In this document: positions 17,887 through 24,774 of the stretch, one piece after another
Position numbering within the stretch: position 1 is the stretch's first letter
Layout: each line of letters begins with the position of its first letter
Assembly (NCBI RefSeq): GCF_018118585.1
Contig: NZ_CP069421.1
Span: 2,728,001 to 2,792,000, forward strand
Origin: Aristaeella lactis
GTDB lineage: Bacteria > Bacillota > Clostridia > Christensenellales > Aristaeellaceae
Length of the DNA stretch: 64,000 nucleotides
Direction of reading: 5' to 3'
The notes under the pieces: generated by a model
What the model was told of the DNA's origin: nothing
The model's input: the letters and a program-made list of their open reading frames with translations, nothing else
Databases searched by the model: none
Program-made: the position numbers and the translations under genes

Positions 17887-18123
17887 GTGAAGTCCGCTTT
17901 GATCCGACTGAGCCTGGTCGAGAATGTAAACAACTTCGTCAACATCGTTGCGCGCTACCCGTATGAGATGGATCTGCGTGCAGGGCGCCATGTGGTTGAT
18001 GCCAAGTCGATCCTCGGAATCTTCTCCCTGGACCTGTCAAAGCCTATCACCCTGGAAATCTACAGCGATGACTGCAGCGACCTGCTGGAGGAAATTAAAC
18101 CGTTCCTGGCAGCGGAGGAGTAA
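17887..18123 (+). CDS. HPr/Crh-like protein lacking the phosphocarrier histidine
   Basis: 78 residues, about the size of HPr. The middle segment DAKSILGIFSLDL aligns with the HPr Ser46 region (KSIMGVMSL), the site used by HPr kinase for catabolite control. The usual GLHARPA active-site loop near residue 15 is replaced by ENVNNFVNIVARY, with no histidine there. By analogy with B. subtilis Crh it could serve regulation but not PTS phosphotransfer. The GTG start was chosen because AAGGAGGTG lies 7 bases upstream; the frame extends further back without a ribosome site. It is a single-gene unit with its own promoter and terminator. The kinase gene is not in the window. Confidence 0.75.
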   Translation: MKSALIRLSLVENVNNFVNIVARYPYEMDLRAGRHVVDAKSILGIFSLDLSKPITLEIYSDDCSDLLEEIKPFLAAEE

Positions 18124-18155
18124 GCTCCCCGAACCGGAATGGAAACTGAAGATTT

Positions 18156-18180
18156 GCCGGCCTCACAAGGCCGGCTTTTC
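18156..18180 (+). terminator. Terminator after the HPr-like gene
   Basis: Stem GCCGGCCT-CACA-AGGCCGGC (18156-18175) followed by TTTTCTGTTTTTT. Confidence 0.92.
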
Positions 18181-18210
18181 TGTTTTTTCCGAACAATACG
18201 GCAAAAAATC

Positions 18211-18239
18211 TTTAAATCATTCGGGAAAAGTGGTATACT
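18211..18239 (+). promoter_or_regulatory. purR promoter
   Basis: TTTAAA, 17-bp spacer, TATACT. No PurBox (CGAA-containing inverted repeat) was recognised nearby. Confidence 0.55.
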
Positions 18240-18301
18240 GTTTATTTGTAAGGTTATGCATTTATGGACGCTGCTGGAGCAGGGATGGGGAGATACAGCA
18301 T

Positions 18302-19117
18302 ATGGACAGAATCCGCCGGAATGAACGAATGACTGCCATGATGAAACTGCTGTCGGGGACACCGAACAGGATTTTCACACTGAACAGCTTTTGTGAACTG
18401 TTTGGTACCGCGAAGTCCACGATGAGCGAGGACGTTGACCTGCTGCAGCAGGTTTCCAAAGCTTTCGACCTGGGCGAAGTGGAGACCGTGACCGGCGCTG
18501 CCGGCGGCGTGAGATACCGCCCGACGGTCAGCCGGGAAAAGGCGCGCGTGACGATCGGAGACCTGTGCGAGAAGCTCAGCGGAACGGAACGGGTCCTGCC
18601 GGGCGGATTCCTGTATTACAGCGATATCCTGTCCACGCCGGAGATCGTGAACCGCATGGGCGAGATCATCGCGACCGAGTACTATGACACACAGCCGGAC
18701 TTTGTGCTGACGATGGAAACGAAGGGCATTCCGGTTGCCTTCGCCACGGCGAACGCGCTGGGTGTCCCGCTGGTGATCGCCCGCCATTCCTCCAGGGTGT
18801 ATGAGGGATCCGCGGTGAACATCAACTATGTTTCCGGAAGCGGAAGCATTGAAACCATGAGCCTGAGCCGCCGCGCGGTGAAGGAAAACCAGCAGGCGCT
18901 GATTGTGGATGACTTCCTCAAGGGCGGCGGAACCGCCGGCGGTATGGTGGAACTGATGCGGGAGTTCAATGTGAAAGTGGTCGGAATGGCGTTTGTCATG
19001 GCTACCGCGACCCCGGAAAAGAAGCGGATCAGCGGGGAGAAAGCCCTGATGACACTGGAAGTAACGAATGATGAAACGCCCGTAGCCGTTGTGCGTCCCG
19101 CGGAATGGCTGCGCTGA
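18302..19117 (+). CDS. purR: Purine operon repressor PurR
   Basis: 271 residues (B. subtilis PurR has 285). The N-terminal winged helix (MDRIRRNERMTAMMKLLSG, FCELFGTAKSTMSEDVDLL) binds DNA. The C-terminal domain is a phosphoribosyltransferase fold that senses PRPP without catalysis, with the PRPP motif ALIVDDFLKGGGTAGGM near residues 199-215. It represses purine synthesis and transport genes when PRPP is low. GGGGAGA precedes the ATG; the long frame reaching back to 17948 overlaps the HPr-like gene and was discarded. The neighbours downstream are division genes rather than the usual spoVG/ispE. Confidence 0.93.
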   Translation: MDRIRRNERMTAMMKLLSGTPNRIFTLNSFCELFGTAKSTMSEDVDLLQQVSKAFDLGEVETVTGAAGGVRYRPTVSREKARVTIGDLCEKLSGTERVLPGGFLYYSDILSTPEIVNRMGEIIATEYYDTQPDFVLTMETKGIPVAFATANALGVPLVIARHSSRVYEGSAVNINYVSGSGSIETMSLSRRAVKENQQALIVDDFLKGGGTAGGMVELMREFNVKVVGMAFVMATATPEKKRISGEKALMTLEVTNDETPVAVVRPAEWLR

Positions 19118-19124
19118 GCTGAAT

Positions 19125-19154
19125 TTGCCAAAGAGCGAATACGCATGATATAAT
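19125..19154 (+). promoter_or_regulatory. Promoter of the division-cluster operon
   Basis: TTGCCA, 18-bp spacer, TATAAT, immediately after the purR stop and 30 bases before the GTG start at 19185. Confidence 0.65.
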
Positions 19155-19184
19155 ATTCTGTTGTGGGAAGGAGGGGAAACGCGG

Positions 19185-20420
19185 GTGTATGAAATGATGC
19201 CTCCGGAGCCGGTACAAATGCCGACGCCGCCGGAAAACAAACGAATGAGTGTGCCGCAGATCATGCTGATCGTGCTGGTGCTTGCGTTTGCTGTCTGGTA
19301 TCTTGTCACCGCGCTGGCCCCCCAGAACCCGACTTCCGCCCAGATCCAGGCCGGTGTGATCGGTTCCCGGTATACGGGTGACTGCCTGATCGTGCGGGAT
19401 GAGATTCCTTATAACGAGGACACGGTTTCCAGCGTGCGCTACGTGGCGGAAGAGGGAAGCTATGTCACAAAGGGAACCAAGATCTGCAACGTTTACTCCA
19501 CCAGCTACAGCACCAAGGAACAGAAAGTGCTGCAGGATTACCGGGACCAGATCAAGGAATACCAGATTAAACTGCTCAGGCAGCAGGTGAGCACTGACGC
19601 CTACATGGAAAAACTGGAGGCTGACGTGCTGACCCGCGCGCGGGAGGTCAGGGAACTGATCGCCGGCGCCAGGGGCAATATGTATAACCAGGAAACGGAG
19701 CTTGCCGCCGCGATCAAGAAACGGCAGGAAAGGCTTCGGGAACTGTATGTCAAGGATCAGCGCCTGAGCCGTTACTATGACGATGAGCAGAGCCAGCTTC
19801 AGCGGATCACCAGCTGGACAAAGCAGTGTGACGCAAAGGCTGAAGGCCTGGTAAGCTTCTATTCCGACGGCTACGAGTACGGGCTGACGATGTCCAACTA
19901 CTCTGAGTTCAGTCCCGCGGAAGTCCGGGCGATGATCAACGGAGCGAAACCTTCGGACAATCTGAGCCTGAAGGGCAAGACCACCGTTTACCGCCTGATC
20001 AAGGACGGGCACTGGGTTGTGCTGATGCTGATCAGGGACAACAACTGGAATCCGGTGGAAGGCGCTGAATACGAACTGAAGCTGGAAAACTTCAAGGATA
20101 CGATGGTTCGCGCCAGGGTGCTGAGCTTTACCCGGACGGGCGGAGAGCTGGAGGTACAGCTTGAGGTCATGTCCGATGTCCAGCCGGTTATGTATATCCG
20201 TACATGCACAGGCGTCCTGGGTGACAACGTGACCAGCCTCATGGTTCCGCCCCAGGCGATCTGGACGCAGGACAATATGCCCGGCGTGGTGGTGCTGGAC
20301 GGAGATTATCCGTTCTTTATCCCCGTGAATGTTGTGGACAAGCGGGACGGGATGGTTTATATCTCCCCGATCCAGCCGGATACGATCTATGAAGGACAGA
20401 CGGTAAAACTGTTCTGGTGA
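19185..20420 (+). CDS. HlyD-like membrane-anchored adaptor protein
   Basis: 411 residues: short cytoplasmic Pro-rich tail, one transmembrane helix (about residues 26-44, MLIVLVLAFAVWYLVTA), a barrel-sandwich/lipoyl-like piece (YTGDCLIVRDEIPYNEDTV, EEGSYVTKGTKICNVYS), a helical coiled-coil stretch (about 105-205), and a beta-rich C-terminal half. This is the layout of HlyD-type adaptors that join an export ATPase to outer parts. No transporter gene is adjacent; instead yggS and sepF follow, an arrangement I recall from other Clostridia, so a role in envelope or division is possible. The GTG start was picked for the GGAGGGG about 10 bases upstream. Substrate unknown. Confidence 0.72.
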   Translation: MYEMMPPEPVQMPTPPENKRMSVPQIMLIVLVLAFAVWYLVTALAPQNPTSAQIQAGVIGSRYTGDCLIVRDEIPYNEDTVSSVRYVAEEGSYVTKGTKICNVYSTSYSTKEQKVLQDYRDQIKEYQIKLLRQQVSTDAYMEKLEADVLTRAREVRELIAGARGNMYNQETELAAAIKKRQERLRELYVKDQRLSRYYDDEQSQLQRITSWTKQCDAKAEGLVSFYSDGYEYGLTMSNYSEFSPAEVRAMINGAKPSDNLSLKGKTTVYRLIKDGHWVVLMLIRDNNWNPVEGAEYELKLENFKDTMVRARVLSFTRTGGELEVQLEVMSDVQPVMYIRTCTGVLGDNVTSLMVPPQAIWTQDNMPGVVVLDGDYPFFIPVNVVDKRDGMVYISPIQPDTIYEGQTVKLFW

Positions 20421-20427
20421 GGAGGAC

Positions 20428-21123
20428 ATGGAATCCATGACCCGGGAGGAACTGGAACGCAGGGTTACGCTGGTACGGCAGGAACTGGAGGAGGCCGCGA
20501 ACGGCCGGTATCCCGTTCCGAAGCTGATCGCTGTGACCAAGACCCACAGCGCGGAGGAGATCCTGCCGCTGGCGGAGATGGGGATCACGGAGATCGGCGA
20601 AAACAGGGTGCAGGAGCTGCTGACCAAACTGCCGGCGCTCCGGGACAGCTTCCGGATCCACCTGATCGGCCGCCTTCAGCGGAACAAGGTAAAGCAGATT
20701 GTCGGAGACGTATGTATGATCCAGTCCGTGGACAGCGAACCGCTGGCCATGGAGATTCATAACCGGGCACTGGCCGCCGGAAAGCGGATGCCGGTCCTGG
20801 TGGAGATCAGCCCTGCCGGGGAAGAACAGAAAGGCGGGGTTCCCTTCGAAGAAACGGAAGCGTTCCTGAAAAAGATCGCTCCCCTGGAGGGACTGGAGAT
20901 CCGGGGCCTGATGGCGGTGATGCCGCTGACGGAAGACCGGGAATATCTTGACGGATTGTTCGCGCGGACACGGGAACTGTTTGATCGCCTGAAAGACAGG
21001 AATCTGAGCGGAGCCGCCATGGAAGAGCTGAGCATGGGAATGTCCGGTGACTACCAGCTGGCGGCGGCTCACGGAGCGACCATGGTTCGCGTAGGAAGCG
21101 CGATATTCGGACCCCGCGGTTGA
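20428..21123 (+). CDS. YggS-family pyridoxal-phosphate homeostasis protein
   Basis: 231 residues, alanine-racemase-like barrel of the YggS/YlmE/PROSC family. It carries PLP on the Lys in LIAVTKTHSAEE near residue 35; other family marks are EIGENRVQELLTK, HLIGRLQRNKVKQIV and LSMGMSGDYQLAAAHGATMVRVGSAIFG. It buffers PLP rather than catalysing a defined reaction. GAGGAGG lies just before the ATG and only 7 bases separate it from the preceding gene. Its place before sepF is the common ylmE-sepF order in Bacillota. Confidence 0.93.
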   Translation: MESMTREELERRVTLVRQELEEAANGRYPVPKLIAVTKTHSAEEILPLAEMGITEIGENRVQELLTKLPALRDSFRIHLIGRLQRNKVKQIVGDVCMIQSVDSEPLAMEIHNRALAAGKRMPVLVEISPAGEEQKGGVPFEETEAFLKKIAPLEGLEIRGLMAVMPLTEDREYLDGLFARTRELFDRLKDRNLSGAAMEELSMGMSGDYQLAAAHGATMVRVGSAIFGPRG

Positions 21124-21147
21124 CGGGGCAAAAGAAAGGAAATGCAG

Positions 21148-22116
21148 ATGGCACTGAAAGATCTGATGAAGAGTATTGAAGGGGTCTTTTCCCGGGTGTC
21201 GGCGGATATTACCCGCCGGCCGGACGGAGGCACCAGTCATTACCGCCCGCTTCGGAAAAAGTCGGCGGAACCCCAGCAGGGCGGAATGCCCCAGGCGCAG
21301 GGTGCCGGCCAGGATCCCCTTTATGTACATACAGGGTTTACCGGAATGAATCCGCCCGTGAACTACGGCGGTTACGAACAGCAGACTGCTTTCGGCCAGA
21401 CAGCTTACGGTCAGACCGCGTATGACCAGACTGCCTACGGGCAGACTGCCTACAACCAGACCGCCTATAATCAGACGGTTTACGGCCAGCAGCAGGGAAC
21501 CGGATATTTCCGTACGCAGGAACAGATGCCCGCGCAGGACTATGTCGGCAAGGGCAGCTTCAGCGGACAGACCAGCTATATGCAGGGCGGCAGGGATAAT
21601 ATTTCCTATATGCCCGGCATGGAACCGAGAATGGACCACGCGCAGTATCATGTGGAGCATATCATTACCCTGACCGGCCTGAAGAGCTGCTATGAAGCGA
21701 TTGAGTGCATGAAAGACGGGGAAACCCTGATCGTGATGCTGGATGCCATCGCCAATGAGAGCGAGAGCATGCGCTGCCAGGATATGCTGGCGGGCGCGGC
21801 CTTCACCCTTGGCTGCTCTGTCCGTCTGCTGGCAGGCGCACGTATTGTGGTGATCGCGCCGGAAGGCGTGAAGATCCTGCCGGAACAGCCGGCAGCCGCG
21901 GAAATGCTGCGGCAGCCGGACGTAATGTCCGCGTGGGTGCCGCCGGCTGCGGCGGCGGAAGCGCCCTATCCGGGCCGGCGTGAACGCCGGAACGGGTCAA
22001 ACACGGTGGAATGGAACGCGGCACGCAACGGCGAGCTGCAGGGATATAATCCGTATACCGGAACGATGCCGGTGGCTGCCGGAGCCTATGGCAGCTTCGG
22101 AGGATACGGGTTCTGA
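21148..22116 (+). CDS. sepF: SepF, FtsZ membrane anchor
   Basis: 322 residues, about twice the length of B. subtilis SepF (about 150). The N-terminal amphipathic helix (MALKDLMKSIEGVFSRVSA) is the membrane anchor. The C-terminal SepF domain (about 165-250) has HIITLTGLKSCYEAIECMKDGETLIVML and GAAFTLGCSVRLLAGARIVVIAPEGV. Between them lies a low-complexity linker with seven QTAYx units, and the protein ends in a Pro/Gly/Tyr-rich tail of about 75 residues. It aligns FtsZ filaments at the septum. ATG at 21148 (second Met) was preferred because GAAAGGAA is too close to the first one at 21142. Confidence 0.92.
   Translation: MALKDLMKSIEGVFSRVSADITRRPDGGTSHYRPLRKKSAEPQQGGMPQAQGAGQDPLYVHTGFTGMNPPVNYGGYEQQTAFGQTAYGQTAYDQTAYGQTAYNQTAYNQTVYGQQQGTGYFRTQEQMPAQDYVGKGSFSGQTSYMQGGRDNISYMPGMEPRMDHAQYHVEHIITLTGLKSCYEAIECMKDGETLIVMLDAIANESESMRCQDMLAGAAFTLGCSVRLLAGARIVVIAPEGVKILPEQPAAAEMLRQPDVMSAWVPPAAAAEAPYPGRRERRNGSNTVEWNAARNGELQGYNPYTGTMPVAAGAYGSFGGYGF
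21382..21486 (+). repeat. Seven tandem 15-bp units in sepF
   Basis: Encodes QTAFG, QTAYG, QTAYD, QTAYG, QTAYN, QTAYN, QTVYG. The codons vary between units, so the repeat is under protein-level selection or old. Confidence 0.9.
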
Positions 22117-22166
22117 TTCAGAATCGCTGATTCTGAATCAATGAATAATGAACAATGAATAATTTA
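22113..22166 (+). terminator. Hairpin plus AT tract between sepF and divIVA
   Basis: Perfect 11-bp inverted repeat TGATTCAGAAT/ATTCTGAATCA (22114-22124, 22130-22140) starting at the sepF stop, followed by an AATGAATAATGAACAATGAA tract. There is no strong T-run, so termination is uncertain; it may be a repeat insertion inside the operon. Confidence 0.45.
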
Positions 22167-22189
22167 TGAGCCGGAAGGAGGATACGAGC

Positions 22190-22663
22190 ATGGAAAGAAT
22201 CACGGCCGATATCATTGCGGACAAGGAGTTTACCATTGAAGCAAGAGGTTACAACCGGGACGAGGTGGACGGCTTCCTGGACCTGATCTGTGAAGAACTG
22301 GACAGACTGAACAATGAAATCCAGGACCTGCGCCAGAAGACCACGATCGTAAGACCCACGGCACCTGAGACCGAAAACAACGGGATCAGCAAAGAAGATG
22401 AAGGCAAATTCCGGGAGATCCTGGAAATGGCCGCAACCGTGAAGGAAGAAACCATCCGTAAAGCCCGGGAAGACGCGGAAGCGATCCGCCTGAAGGCTGA
22501 AACCGAAGCGAGTGAGCGCCTGAACGGCCTGGCTGAAGAGCGGGAAGGTCTGGAGAAGGAAGTTGCCGCCCTGAAGGAAACCGCGGTGGAATACCGCAGG
22601 CAGTTTGAGGAACTCCTTCACGCGCAGCAGGAAGCGCTGGAAAAGGCTACTGGCCTGTTTTAA
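22190..22663 (+). CDS. divIVA: DivIVA-family cell-pole/septum protein
   Basis: 157 residues. The N-terminal membrane-curvature-binding domain (MERITADIIADKEFTIEARGYNRDEVDGFLDLICEELDRL) is characteristic. A linker (about 50-70) and a long coiled coil (about 80-157, rich in E/K/A with LKEEAxxL-like heptads) follow. It organises division-site or polar proteins. Start at 22190 behind GGAAGGAGG; the eight extra residues upstream overlap the ribosome site. It follows sepF directly, without the ylmG and ylmH genes often found between them. Confidence 0.9.
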   Translation: MERITADIIADKEFTIEARGYNRDEVDGFLDLICEELDRLNNEIQDLRQKTTIVRPTAPETENNGISKEDEGKFREILEMAATVKEETIRKAREDAEAIRLKAETEASERLNGLAEEREGLEKEVAALKETAVEYRRQFEELLHAQQEALEKATGLF

Positions 22664-22685
22664 GGAATAAAGGGAGGGCATCGGT

Positions 22686-23582
22686 ATGTTTGGTTTCAGA
22701 CCGGATGGAAAACGTCTGAGGGACGTAGACCCCATTGTGCAGATTACTCCTTACCTGATGCCCATGCGCTGCGACGCGCAGGTGTTCCTGCAGCACAAAA
22801 TGGACTATGAAAAGGCGGCCCGGTATATCGCCGAGAAGAACCGGCAGGGCGAAAAGATCACCTTTATGCAGATCATCGCCGCCGCTTATGTCCGGTCGGT
22901 CAGCCAGCTGCCTGAACTGAACCGGTATATTTTCAACAAACAATACTATGCCCGGAACAACTGCTCCATTTCCTACGTGGTCCTGAAGGATCCCCAGAAC
23001 AATGAGAGCAACGAAGTGACGGCGCGGATCGAGTTTGACCTGACAGATACGATCTTTGACGTACGGGACCGGATGATCGCCGCCCAGGAGAAGATCCGGG
23101 AAGAGGAAGACGATGCTTTCCTCACCAAGCTGGCAGGTGCCCTGCTGAAGATCCCCGGCCTGGCCACAGGCATTGTGGGACTGTATCGGCTGCTGGACCG
23201 TTACGGCCTCGCACCGGGATTCCTGATCCGGGAACTGCCCTTCTACAGCGGCCTGTTCATCACGAACAACGCGTCCATCGGCCTGAACCATGTATGGCAT
23301 CACATCTATAACTTCGGCAGTGTGAGCATGTTTATCGGCATGGGCAACATCCTGAAGGAAGCCATTACGGACAGCGAAGGCAAGACGAGGATGAAGCGCT
23401 GGCTGCCGCTGGGCATGACGGCGGATGAGCGGATGTGCTCCGGCGCCCACTATTCGGCGTTCTTCGCCTCCATGATCAAATACATGGATGATCCCGCTTT
23501 GCTGGAAGCCCCGCCGGAATCTGTCCGGTTTGATTTTGACAACAAGTATGAATACCATGTGCCTAAAGTGAAAAAGGCTTGA
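22686..23582 (+). CDS. 2-oxoacid dehydrogenase acyltransferase (E2/CAT)-like protein, probably inactive
   Basis: 298 residues with the chloramphenicol-acetyltransferase/E2 catalytic fold: MDYEKAARYIAEKNRQGEKITFMQIIAAAYVRSV, a central ASIGLNHVWHHIYNFGSVSMFIGMG strand pair, and the C-terminal active-site region. Where the family has DHRxxDG the sequence reads DERMCSGAH, so both the catalytic His and the following Asp are replaced. There is no lipoyl or peripheral-subunit domain and no E1/E3 gene nearby. The active-site loss and the position after divIVA suggest a structural or regulatory role. Start ATG at 22686 behind AAAGGGAGGG. Confidence 0.7.
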   Translation: MFGFRPDGKRLRDVDPIVQITPYLMPMRCDAQVFLQHKMDYEKAARYIAEKNRQGEKITFMQIIAAAYVRSVSQLPELNRYIFNKQYYARNNCSISYVVLKDPQNNESNEVTARIEFDLTDTIFDVRDRMIAAQEKIREEEDDAFLTKLAGALLKIPGLATGIVGLYRLLDRYGLAPGFLIRELPFYSGLFITNNASIGLNHVWHHIYNFGSVSMFIGMGNILKEAITDSEGKTRMKRWLPLGMTADERMCSGAHYSAFFASMIKYMDDPALLEAPPESVRFDFDNKYEYHVPKVKKA

Positions 23583-23606
23583 CATCGTCAAGCCTTTTCA
23601 CTTTGG
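23565..23606 (+). terminator. Terminator of the division cluster
   Basis: Long stem of AAAGTGAAAAAGGCTTGA and TCAAGCCTTTTCACTTT (one bulge), overlapping the end of the acyltransferase-like gene; U-rich after folding. Confidence 0.75.
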
Positions 23607-23645
23607 CAATGCAGAATTCAGAATGAAGAATGCAGAATGAAATAC
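23607..23645. repeat. AT-rich tract (GCAGAATTCAGAATGAAGAA type)
   Basis: Variant of the AATTC/GAATG short intergenic repeat, lying between two terminators. Confidence 0.55.
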
Positions 23646-23647
23646 TG

Positions 23648-23676
23648 AAAGGAGTGTGCAAACGCACACTCCTTTG
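23648..23676 (-). terminator. Terminator after the radical SAM gene
   Basis: Perfect 12-bp stem AAAGGAGTGTGC-AAAC-GCACACTCCTTT. On the minus strand it ends with CCTTTCAGTATTT. Confidence 0.7.
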
Positions 23677-23690
23677 TTTCGGAATGGGAT

Positions 23691-24563
23691 TTAAACAAAG
23701 CTTTCGTCCTGATTGAACAGCGGAATGAAATCCCGGTCGGCGGAGTCGGGCTCCTGCAGGAAGCCGGGAAGGTCCAGGGCCAGCATATGGTCCCGTACCC
23801 GGTTATACTCTTTTTCCGTGATCCGACGGTCCAGACCGGGCACGGATACATTGTTGCAGGGAATATACTGCCGCATCAGGCTGACAGGGGTACCTGCTGG
23901 CAGTTCATCCCGGATCCAGGTGAGGAGACGCAGACTTTCGGAGGTAAAACCGGGCAGGATCAGATGGCGGACAAGGGTGCCGCGGAGCATGATGCCGTCT
24001 TCATCATAAACCGGGGTGCCGGTCTGGCGGCACATTTCCTTCAGCGCGGCGGAGGCGGCAGTAAAGTAATCCGGCGCACCGGCGCATACCCGTCCGGCCC
24101 GCTGGCTGAAATGCTTCAGGTCCGGAAGGTATACGTCGATGACGCCTTCCAGCCGGCGAAGGGTTTCCACTGTTTCATAACCGGAGGTGTTCCAGACGAG
24201 CGGGAGGGGCGGGCGCCAGAGTTCCAGCGCTTCCAGGATCCGGGGAATAAAAGGGGTTCCGGTGATGAACGACAGGGTGTGAACGCCGAGATCCGTCAGG
24301 CGCTTCAAGGCGTCTGACAATTCCCGCGGGGTAAAAGGACGGCCTTCATTCCGGTGGGAAATGTCTCCGTTCTGGCAATAGACACAGCGGAGGGTGCATC
24401 CGGAAAAGAAAACCGCGCCGGTGCCGCGGGCACCCGAAACAGGCGGTTCCTCCCACAGGTGCGGGGCAATACGGGCAATGAGCATATCCTCACCCAGACC
24501 GCAGAAACCCGGCTGCCTGGACCGGTCAGCGCCGCATTGGCGGGGACATAAAGTACAATTCAT
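23691..24563 (-). CDS. Radical SAM protein, PflX-like (COG1313 type)
   Basis: 290 residues. The N-terminus MNCTLCPRQCGADRSRQ.GFCG has four cysteines that could hold an auxiliary cluster or zinc. The radical SAM cluster motif CTLRCVYC (CxxxCxxC) is near residue 55. Later conserved segments are PFTPRELSDAL, THTLSF-like VHTLSFITGTPFIP and VWNTSGYETVETL, then DVYLPDLKH, shared with the putative pyruvate-formate-lyase activase-related PflX group. The substrate of the group is not established, and no glycyl-radical enzyme is adjacent. It stands alone between two terminated units. Confidence 0.85.
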   Translation of the reverse strand: MNCTLCPRQCGADRSRQPGFCGLGEDMLIARIAPHLWEEPPVSGARGTGAVFFSGCTLRCVYCQNGDISHRNEGRPFTPRELSDALKRLTDLGVHTLSFITGTPFIPRILEALELWRPPLPLVWNTSGYETVETLRRLEGVIDVYLPDLKHFSQRAGRVCAGAPDYFTAASAALKEMCRQTGTPVYDEDGIMLRGTLVRHLILPGFTSESLRLLTWIRDELPAGTPVSLMRQYIPCNNVSVPGLDRRITEKEYNRVRDHMLALDLPGFLQEPDSADRDFIPLFNQDESFV

Positions 24564-24590
24564 AATTCACAATTCACAATGCATAATGAT
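24555..24590. repeat. AT-rich tract at the start of the radical SAM gene
   Basis: AATTCATAATTCACAATTCACAATGC wording, as at 2003 and 16337. It overlaps the first codons of the minus-strand gene, so the upstream control region of that gene has been replaced by repeat sequence. Confidence 0.65.
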
Positions 24591-24705
24591 ATGTTTGGGA
24601 AGCTAACAGCCAACTTTTGGAGAAGATATAGGGGAAACGGAAACAGAAAACTGTCCGTGACCGTATTATATAAGGGCGCTGAGGAAATGGCAACCGGTAC
24701 GGGAC

Positions 24706-24734
24706 TTGAGAACAGAAGCGCTTTCAGATATAAT
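24706..24734 (+). promoter_or_regulatory. Promoter of the propeller-protein/glpK operon
   Basis: TTGAGA, 17-bp spacer, TATAAT, 40 bases before the TTG start. Confidence 0.75.
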
Positions 24735-24774
24735 ATATGCTGTCGGAAACTTTGCAGAAAAGGAGAAGACGAGA

